A DNA stretch of 14,375 bases from Mucidula mucida. Taxonomy: Eukaryota; Basidiomycota; Agaricomycetes; Agaricales; Physalacriaceae. The DNA is taken from the NCBI GenBank assembly GCA_015501055.1, contig JADNYV010000847.1:1-14375 (forward strand), read 5' to 3'. The notes beneath the pieces are model-generated. The model ran no database searches. It had not been told where the DNA came from and worked only from the letters and a program-made list of their open reading frames with translations. The position numbers were made by a program, and so were the translations under genes. Position 1 is the first letter of the stretch, and each line of letters begins with the position of its first letter. Shown here piece after piece: positions 8,708 through 14,375 of the stretch.

Positions 8708-10842
8708 TCAGTCTTCAGGTACATAGAACAATCCGCCAAGTACACCACTATGGTCGATGATAGCCCACAATGTGTTCTTTACCTGGACACGTCCTACTAA
8801 GCATTGAACCATTGTCATATTCACAATCTCGTAAGTGCCCTCCTTCTTGTAGTATGGCATATCTAGTGAGTTTTATGCAGTCACTGGGTAATTTTGAATG
8901 CCAGCAAGTATGTATGCGGTGTGGGGATGATCAAGCCATGAAATTGCCGGTAGCTGCACAACAAAGATATTCTTCAGCTGATTGTATAAGTGCTGGACCT
9001 CGTAGTCCTTATCATCATGTATTTGGCGCACATTTTGATTAATAAGCTGGTCGTACTACACAGATATGCATGTCAGCGGAAAACATGAGCATGTCGGAAG
9101 TTAGGATGTGTCACGTACGCAGATGAACGTTGGATCCCGCCGGTCCTCTGTGTTGACAAGAAGCTTGGATGCATACATGTCATTACACCCTGTAGTTATT
9201 GTACATGCGCCCATTAATCACTAGTATTGGGATTTCACACAGCGCGCAGTTCTGCTATTGTGGTCTTGTTCTTCCCTATCATTAGATCACGACCGAAGTG
9301 TGTGACAAAATGAATAAGAATCTTGTGTTTGATGCTCTCAAAGACCGGAAGGACTTTTTTTGGTGAGAGTTGGGGATCTGAAGCAGTATAAATTTTCTGT
9401 AATTTCTGTAAAATTATGTATCAACTTATAGTCGAGATGTGAGAACATTTGGTTTGGTGTTGAAGCACGTTTAAGTGAGATTGTTTTATTGAGATTATAG
9501 AGAGCACGACATTGAGCAATTTGAGCTAGATAAATAGTGTGATTATCAAGTTGGGCCCATGGAAAGCGGTGACTTGTAATGGCTTTCTTGAGAAACCCAC
9601 AGTACTGTTCCATAGGAAATGCCTATAATGTTCAAAGAGGCCCGGCCTTCTCAATACTGTCTGCTATATACAAAAGCGCGTGAATCATAATGGAATATAA
9701 AGGTAAGCAAGATGGATCATGCTAATAATACAGTCTATCCAAAAATTAGAGACTGGTACAGTGTAAAAACATCTTGACTGACTGTTCATATGTTTCAACC
9801 CGTGTGATAAATCCCGTCTAAATGGTACAAATGTTGTCTTGGTCCAGATCAAAGCAAACACAGATATAAATAAGCTATACCAAATTAATAAAATAATTAT
9901 AGTAGCACTGTTCCTTGAACCACTGCAAAAGTAGAACAGATCCAAGGTACAGCAGCCAAAACAACCATGTATCGGCAGTACAGGCTTGCTTCTTGGTTGA
10001 GACATTGAGAGGGCTTGCTGTGAATGCAGAGGGGATTGTTTTACCAGATGTGGCAATGGCTTCTCCAATAGTGTTCCAAATGTTTGGCATGATCTGATAG
10101 GCACCGGTACCTTTATCTATGCCTTTGAAGTTTCCCGTCCACAAGAGTACAAGGTTCTTTATGACATTCTCATAAATGAGATGCATGAAATTATAAGAAA
10201 AGCAGATCAGAAAGGAAAGTGAATGAAGAGTAGCCAGGATAGGAACACCATTGATCTCATACTGCTTGGATAGGTTGTTCGCCACTGTTGAGGTATCAGC
10301 TAGTTCAATTTTACAAGCCTGGCGCACAAACTTGTTCTAAGTGTGAAGCAAAAGCTTGGCAGAATCAAAGCATGGGGTGGTGTTGGGGTCATTTATGACA
10401 TCCAGATGCTGGGACCAATCCAGTGGCACATAGTGGGTAGTTCCACCTCCAAGAATGTGTACTGCAGGAATGGTACACATGCGGCAGGGAACCTTGCTAT
10501 TATAACCCTTTATATGTATTATCATTGAGACTGCTGGTATATTCCCAAAGACGCAAATGAGGTGAGCTTGAAGAAGAAATATGTCTTCTCCATAAAAGAC
10601 AGCAACTCCAACAGCAAGTTTGAGAAGTTCTTCAACTAAGGGCCACAGGAAAGGATTGAAATCCTTGGGCTTATTTGGCCCAAAAACTATACCAATACAA
10701 AGAATGAATTTGAGCCAAAATTGGATCTTCAGAGGAAGATTGTAGAGGAATATAAGAATAGGCCAGCACATTTTATTTCACTTGTTAAATGGCCAATAAA
10801 TCCTTTGGCGGAAAATGCTAGTATTAAAGGGGTGATTTCCTA
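8708..10842 (-). pseudogene. CACTA/EnSpm Tnp2-type transposase, decayed
   Basis: Read on the minus strand, this is most of a fungal Tnp2-family transposase. In order: LAFSAKGFIG (about 10821), a 2-base insertion, PFNK*NKMCWPILIFLYNLP, FGPNKPKDFNPFLWPLVEEL, FGNIPAVSMIIHIKGYN and CRMCTIPAVH, THYVPLDWSQ, a stop at 10339-10337, then GVPILATLHSLSF, NFMHLIYENVIKNLVLLWTG, ACTADTWLFWLLYLGSVLL. A short intron (9735-9782) follows, then MIHALLYIADSIEKAGPL, AFPMEQYCGFLKKAI, VFESIKHKILIHFVTHFG, YASKLLVNTEDRRDPTF and, near the C-terminus, SLDMPYYKKEGTYEIVNM and TMVQCLVGRV, ending at TGA 8710-8708. Stops at 9623-9625 and 9632-9634 replace two Trp codons of the family motif GPxWxxWAFPME. At least three frameshifts are needed (near 10790, 9370 and 9190). 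The N-terminus and terminal CACT repeats were not found. Confidence 0.85.
9735..9782 (-). other. Intron in the CACTA transposase relic
   Basis: On the minus strand this 48-bp segment starts GTCAGT, has a good branch site (TCTCTAAT) near its 3' end and finishes GGATAG. Removing it deletes one in-frame stop and joins VETYEQ to LYY*HDPSCL, restoring the family spacing of YEQLYYQHDP. This supports a fungal host with very short introns. Confidence 0.7.
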
Positions 10843-11723
10843 TTTTGTAGTGGACATCAATTTTTGCTGTCACTATGTTTTGTCAATTCTGTTAATGCCT
10901 AGACACACCTGAACAGCATTTTTACTGGAGTTGATCCAGAATCCTTGTATCTGATGAACTCTTCTTCTCTCCATTTGGCACTTTTTTATTGCTTACTCTC
11001 TGTCCCTTCACAGCGTAATCTGCACAACTACATTGAGCAGCTTGGCTTTGATTTGAGCTTAGACTGGCATAAACAACCTGCAAACAAGGTTAGCAAGTTA
11101 TATGCCAAGGGGTATTTATTTTTTTAATGCTTTCTATATATATCTAATAGTATTCCTTAGGTACTTAAATAGCATTCATACATGGCTTGCTACCTAAAAA
11201 ACTGGGTGACAAAGAAAATGACCATTTTAACAATTAAGAACAAGCAAGCTTTCTGTGTTAAGAGAGGGTATATGTCATATCCCAAGTGTTCAACTAAGAA
11301 GTTGTCTGCTTAGACAACTCAAGCTCGCAGCGGGAAGGGTAAAAGTTGGCTTACAAAGTCCTCACATATGCATGAAGCTCTTTGCAATGTTGACAATAAG
11401 GATGAGGATGACAAAAACCACAACAACAAAGATGAGGATTGGGAGAAAGGTCCAAGTGGGCAGGCAGCTTTTAATTAGAGTCTTCAAATGTTATTGTGTT
11501 TTCTCCTTAAACTCATTTGTATTATGCAGTAAGTTTTTGGATTATTTTTGTCTGTATGCTGATCAAAACAATGGATGGATGAAAGCATTTTTTACATGTA
11601 ATATCTAACCGCTGAATGGATTGCTGTACCAATGGACAAATGTTCTCAGGCAATGAGAGAGACAAAGCACCGGCTGAATTGGGCCATCTTTTGGAGGAAG
11701 TCAAACCTTAAACCATATAAAAA
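10843..11723. other. Unassigned region with exon-like + strand pieces
   Basis: After a plausible acceptor (CCCTTCACAG, ending about 11012) the + strand reads RNLHNYIEQLGFDLSLDWHK then QPANKV, before a possible GTTAGC donor near 11090. Further on, 11240-11477 holds a frame with one TAG near 11310 and a low-complexity acidic stretch DNKDEDDKNHNNKDEDWEKG. I do not recognise either. They could be exons of a dead gene, perhaps accessory to a transposon. No minus-strand continuation of the CACTA relic could be followed past about 10842. Confidence 0.25.
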
Positions 11724-12249
11724 TGTTAGCAACTGACTATAGCCATAAGACTAAATCAGGTACCACAGCAAGAACTAAAGGAAGAAAGTGTTTGCATTTG
11801 TAGAACTAGGCTAGGCCAGGTGTATAAACGAGATCAAAACTAAAGTACAACAATGCTACACTACTGCTTATATACTAGTAGGTCTATGTTTGGGACTCCT
11901 TGTCTGTACGTGTTTCCACTAGGGATAGCTCCACGCCCTTGACCCAATGTTGTATGCTACTAGTCCGTAAAACCATTAAATACGGGTGGTAACTGCATGT
12001 AAGTAATAACACTGAAACAACCATGTGTGCTATAAGTGTTGATGGTGTGTATACAATAGGAAGTCCATGAGGTATCGGCATGTATGATGTCATCCGTGTG
12101 TTTGGCGTGTATCCAACATGAGTACAGCTTTGGTAATAAAAAGGAGTGTGATTGGTGATAAAACAGATGATGAAACAGTCCATTGATAAGACAAGCCCAG
12201 ATAAGATATAATAGGATGTGAAAATGTGAAAATATGGCGGTTCATAACA
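11724..12249 (-). repeat. Ty3/gypsy LTR, minus-oriented (3' LTR)
   Basis: Read on the minus strand, this 526-bp repeat begins TGTTATGAACC and ends GCTAACA, giving the TGTTA...TAACA ends typical of LTRs. It matches 12552-13075 in inverted orientation along its whole length. A polypurine tract and chromodomain tail lie immediately upstream on the minus strand, so it is the 3' LTR of a minus-oriented element. The outer flank (AAAAA, 11719-11723) does not match the inner side, as expected for a 3' LTR rather than a solo LTR. Long open frames inside it are LTR sequence, not genes. Confidence 0.85.
11867..11874 (-). promoter_or_regulatory. TATA box of the minus LTR
   Basis: The minus strand reads TATATAAG, preceded by CTACTAG. 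The same site is kept in the sister LTR at 12927-12934, and the surrounding core is nearly identical in both. It is the likely U3 promoter element. Confidence 0.6.
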
Positions 12250-12252
12250 TTA

Positions 12253-12262
12253 CCCCCTCCTT
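12253..12262 (-). promoter_or_regulatory. Polypurine tract of the minus gypsy element
   Basis: The minus strand reads AAGGAGGGGG followed by TAA and the LTR start TGTTATG. This is the expected place and composition for the primer of plus-strand DNA synthesis. It overlaps the stop codon at the end of the chromodomain frame. Confidence 0.8.
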
Positions 12263-12551
12263 AAGGCGCAAGTTCCATTCTGCGCTAGAGTTGCTCCATA
12301 AGCGCAGCAGAAGGAAGCAAGGCGGGTGTGTCTTTGGTGTCAGGTAGTGGCATTGGTCGGAATAAATGGGATGGAAATTGTGATATGGGGATTACAATTT
12401 GAGCAAGTGCAGGTGGCTTTGGCTTGTTCGGGTACTATTGGTGGAAATCACTAATGGCTTCGTCAGCATTTTTAAGATTATATGCTGGTTCCCATGTCTG
12501 CTTGTGTGTTCCATAACCCTTCCAGTGAACCTTGTATGGAAAAACCCCATA
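12261..12551 (-). pseudogene. Gypsy integrase C-terminal chromodomain, fragment
   Basis: The minus strand encodes the tail of a chromovirus polyprotein: FPYKVHWKGYGTHKQTWEP followed by AYNLKNADEAISDFHQ. This matches the chromodomain pattern YxVxWKGY...TWEPxxNLxNAxExI, including the aromatic residues used for histone-tail binding. A Pro-rich tail (YPNKPKPPALAQIV, PMPLPDTKDTPALLPSAAL) runs to TAA at 12263-12261, abutting the polypurine tract and 3' LTR. Two in-frame TAG codons (12435-12437, 12285-12287) each fit CAG-to-TAG decay. The frame is cut abruptly at 12551, where the plus-oriented LTR begins, so the rest of integrase, RNase H and reverse transcriptase should lie beyond that inserted element. 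In chromoviruses the chromodomain directs integration to particular chromatin. Confidence 0.85.
12547..12551. other. Presumed target-site duplication CCATA
   Basis: These five bases directly precede the LTR start TGTTATG and belong to the interrupted chromodomain frame. Ty3/gypsy integration duplicates about 5 bp. The matching copy should follow the 3' LTR beyond the window, so this is a prediction. Confidence 0.4.
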
Positions 12552-13075
12552 TGTTATGAATTGCCATATTTTCACATTTTCACATCTTATCATATCTTAT
12601 CTGGGCTTGTCTTATCAACAAACTGTTTCATCATCTGTTTTGTCACCAATCATACTCCTTTTTATTACCAAAGCCGTACTCATGTCCGACACATGCCAAA
12701 CACACGGATGACATCATACATGCCAATACCTCATGGACTTCCTATTGTATACACACCACCGATACTTGTAGCACATATGATTGTTTTAGTATTATTACTT
12801 ACATGCAGTTATTACCTGTATTTAATGGTTTTACGGACTAGTAGCATACAACATTGGGTCAAGGGCGTGGAGCTATCCCTAGTGGAAACACGTACAAACA
12901 AGGAGTCCCAAACACAGACCTACTAGTATATAAGCAGTAGTGTAGCATCATTGTACTTTAGTTCTGATCTCGTTTATACACCTGGCCTAGCCCAGTCTTA
13001 CGAACACGAACACTTTCTCCTTTAGTTCTTGCTGTGGTACCTGGTTTAGTCATGTGGCTTAGTCAGTTGCTAATA
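12552..13075 (+). repeat. Ty3/gypsy 5' LTR, plus-oriented
   Basis: It starts TGTTATGAATTG and, by alignment with the minus copy, ends GCTAATA, where the sister has GCTAACA; the terminal CA has become TA by one transition. Length is 524 bp against 526 in the sister. About 28 substitutions separate the copies in the first ~390 bases and only one is clearly a transversion; small indels appear in the last 100 bases. After the LTR end I could not identify a convincing tRNA primer-binding site. Confidence 0.8.
12927..12934 (+). promoter_or_regulatory. TATA box of the plus LTR
   Basis: TATATAAG follows CTACTAG within a block that is almost identical in both LTR copies. Transcription of the element would be expected to start some 25-40 bases downstream, placing R and U5 in the last ~120 bases of the LTR. 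Confidence 0.65.
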
Positions 13076-13674
13076 GAAGATCAGAACTACTTTTTACCAC
13101 CTACTACACATCCCTGATCGTTAATCAGCACTTCACTGTTTGATCATTGCACACTCCCCTATTCCCTTTCCCTATTTACAGATCAACGGATTCCTAATCC
13201 CAGCACACGTCCACATACATGTGTATTGGTCCCAGTAGCGCCGGCTAACAGTTAAAGATAACTGCCTCAGGTACTAGAAGTAGCCGCTCTCACAAGAACA
13301 AACTTTTGGCAGTTGCACTTCAGTGGGCGCTGTTTACAGGTCAATCCCCGTTCCCAGGAAAACTTTGGCTTACCTCACACCAGAGGAACGTCGGCTGGGC
13401 AATTGCAAACTTGTGACAAGCTCTTGGGCTCCGTAGATATGTAGTCAGTAGTTGGTAAAATAGCGTAGACAGTTAGGATATCTACCTACTTTACTTACCT
13501 TACAATACACATCATCATTCCCCACCCTATCAAGCCCTGGATTCTCTTGCAGATCTAGGTGATTCCCTCTTATTCATCCAAACCTCTATTCCCTCACCCG
13601 TTTTATCCAAATCCGCATCACCCATATCCCCACTTTCACCCTTTCACTCTCCAATCTCATCACCTCAATTCACC
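13076..13674 (+). other. Gypsy leader between LTR and gag
   Basis: This untranslated leader of about 600 bp has no ORF of note. The last 130 bases are strongly pyrimidine-rich (C/T tracts with CCCTTTCACTCTCC) and end in a favourable fungal start context, TCACCATG. A TGG-starting stretch, TGGTCCCAGTAGCGCC (13227-13242), has the form of a primer-binding site but lies about 150 bp beyond the aligned LTR end, so I do not assign it. Confidence 0.6.
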
Positions 13675-14319
13675 ATGTCCAACGAAGCACCCAAAACCGC
13701 TCATCACGCCAATGTCAAAACCAAAGGCCGATCCCTTGTCAACAAGCCTTATGACTATGACGGGGACAAGTCCAAGTACAAGAGCTGGTGGCGATTGATG
13801 TTCACATACATCTGTGACAAGAAGAACAACCTCACATCTGACTCCAAAAGGATCGATGTTGTTCTCTCCTATATCCGAGGAGATCATGTTGATGCATGGG
13901 TTCAGAACTACTCGGATCAGAACATTGACGAGGAAGAAGAGGAATGGACAGTCTCTTGGACTGAGTTCAAGGAGAATTTGAAGAAGCGATTTGTGGATTC
14001 CAACCTCGCGCAAGACACGCAAGATCAGATCAAGTGGTTGCGCCAGGGGCAAGACACCACTCAAGATTTCTTCCAGAAGTTCGAGGTTCTGCTTACTCAG
14101 GCGGAATGCTCAAAGGATGACGCATATGTCGTACGCCTTCTCGAGACCAATGACAACGAGAAGATCATCAACCAGATCTATGGCAGCCGAGACGGGTTGC
14201 CGGTGAAATACAAGGATTGGAAGGCACAGATTATTCAGATTGATCAGCTGTGGAGAAGGCAAACAGCGAGCAAGAGGTCGGCATGCAGTCCTGGCCAAGC
14301 TCCGCAGGCGCTACATTGA
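13675..14319 (+). CDS. gag: Ty3/gypsy Gag (capsid) protein, N-terminal part
   Basis: This encodes the capsid-type Gag that packages the retrotransposon RNA in cytoplasmic particles. A Lys-rich start (GRSLVNKPYDYDGDKSKYKS) is followed by the capsid-like domain: WWRLMFTYI, RIDVVLSYIRGDHVDAWVQN, an acidic run DEEEEEW, WTEFKENLKKRF, IKWLRQGQDTTQDFFQKFEV and YKDWKAQIIQIDQLWRR, all typical of retrotransposon gag. The start was chosen for its TCACCATG context and because the conserved region begins soon after. The frame ends at TGA 14317-14319 after 214 residues, with a tail (ASKRSACSPGQAPQALH) that does not look conserved. Relatives usually continue to a Pro/Gln-rich tail and a CCHC zinc knuckle, absent so far; another frame is open across 14260-14375. 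So a frameshift near 14260-14300 or a premature stop is likely. Confidence 0.85.
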   Translation: MSNEAPKTAHHANVKTKGRSLVNKPYDYDGDKSKYKSWWRLMFTYICDKKNNLTSDSKRIDVVLSYIRGDHVDAWVQNYSDQNIDEEEEEWTVSWTEFKENLKKRFVDSNLAQDTQDQIKWLRQGQDTTQDFFQKFEVLLTQAECSKDDAYVVRLLETNDNEKIINQIYGSRDGLPVKYKDWKAQIIQIDQLWRRQTASKRSACSPGQAPQALH

Positions 14320-14375
14320 GAGCCATCCTACAAATCATCCCAACACCGATCAGACGAAGATGACCAGTGTTACCT
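14320..14375 (+). other. Continuation of gag region at the window edge
   Basis: These 56 bases follow the gag stop. One other frame stays open through the end (YIESHPTNHPNTDQTKMTSV), which would fit gag continuing after a frameshift. Too little is visible to decide. Confidence 0.3.

Larger units (their letters stand above)
12552..14375 (+). mobile_element. Plus-oriented Ty3/gypsy element, 5' part
   Basis: This is the 5' end of a retrotransposon inserted into the chromodomain region of a minus-oriented relative. It comprises an LTR (12552-13075), a leader of about 600 bp and a gag frame from 13675; pol and the 3' LTR are beyond the window. The LTR belongs to the same family as the minus copy. 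Its gag frame is open for 214 codons, whereas the older relics around it are full of stops, which fits a younger insertion. Confidence 0.85.

Noticed and set aside
8770..9042. 90-codon + strand ORF with several Cys residues
   Set aside because: It is antisense to the C-terminal part of the CACTA transposase, which carries family motifs on the minus strand.
11724..12249. Solo LTR
   Set aside because: The flanks AAAAA and TTACC do not form a duplication, and internal gypsy sequence (polypurine tract, chromodomain) adjoins one side.
11884..12926. Two ~100-codon frames (11884-12183 minus, and the later half of 12399-12926 plus) that look like duplicated, divergently oriented protein genes
   Set aside because: They are the same stretch of the LTR U3 region read in each inverted copy. 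The LTR ends, TATA box and polypurine tract explain the similarity, and substitutions are not concentrated at third codon positions.
13227..13242. TGGTCCCAGTAGCGCC as the tRNA primer-binding site
   Set aside because: It begins with TGG as a primer-binding site should, but lies about 150 bp beyond the LTR end defined by the sister copy, and I cannot match it to a specific tRNA.
13660..14064. 134-codon minus-strand frame across gag
   Set aside because: It is the antisense shadow of a well-supported gag frame and has no motif of its own.
1..14375. CRISPR array, tRNA/rRNA genes, or a bacterial-type defence operon
   Set aside because: No regularly spaced repeats, no cloverleaf or rRNA signatures, and all recognisable proteins are eukaryotic transposon proteins with spliceosomal introns.

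Overview
The window reads as a transposon-dense, host-gene-free stretch of a basidiomycete (probably Agaricomycetes) genome. The evidence is three very short introns (48-57 bp) inside transposon genes, a chromodomain Ty3/gypsy element, a CACTA-type Tnp2 transposase and IS630/Tc1-like transposases of the kind common in mushroom genomes. No rRNA, tRNA, CRISPR or host housekeeping gene was seen. Except for a 5' gag ORF at the right edge, every recognisable protein is broken by stops and frameshifts.

Layout. 113-3154 (+) is an IS630/Tc1-like DDE transposase with two intact-looking introns, five in-frame stops and a Glu-to-Lys change at the expected third catalytic acid. Convergent to it, 3339-4188 (-) is the N-terminal part of a second, related transposase with three stops and one frameshift; its DDE domain is absent. 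4747-4971 is a 221-bp MITE with perfect 20-bp terminal inverted repeats flanked by TA. 4972-6990 is AT-rich and mostly unassigned, apart from a 61-bp near-perfect palindrome centred on 5897. 6991-7473 and 7469-7803 are two abutting foldback elements (46-bp and 64-bp inverted arms). 8147-8350 is an unrecognised small ORF. 8708-10842 (-) is a decayed CACTA/EnSpm Tnp2 transposase. 10843-11723 is unassigned, with exon-like pieces on the + strand.

The right end is a nested pair of Ty3/gypsy elements in opposite orientation. A minus-strand element is represented by its complete 3' LTR (11724-12249), polypurine tract and chromodomain tail (12261-12551). A plus-strand copy of the same LTR family (5' LTR 12552-13075, leader, gag from 13675) cuts into that chromodomain and runs off the window. 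The two LTRs form a ~525-bp inverted repeat and differ almost only by transitions. The premature stops in the dead transposases also have simple C-to-T or G-to-A explanations, which points to cytosine-deamination or RIP-like decay.

I found no operon-like or defence-like system. The most interesting content is structural: the nested inverted LTR pair, the transition-biased decay, the two hairpin-forming short elements, and a possible PCNA-binding-like motif shared by the two transposase relics.
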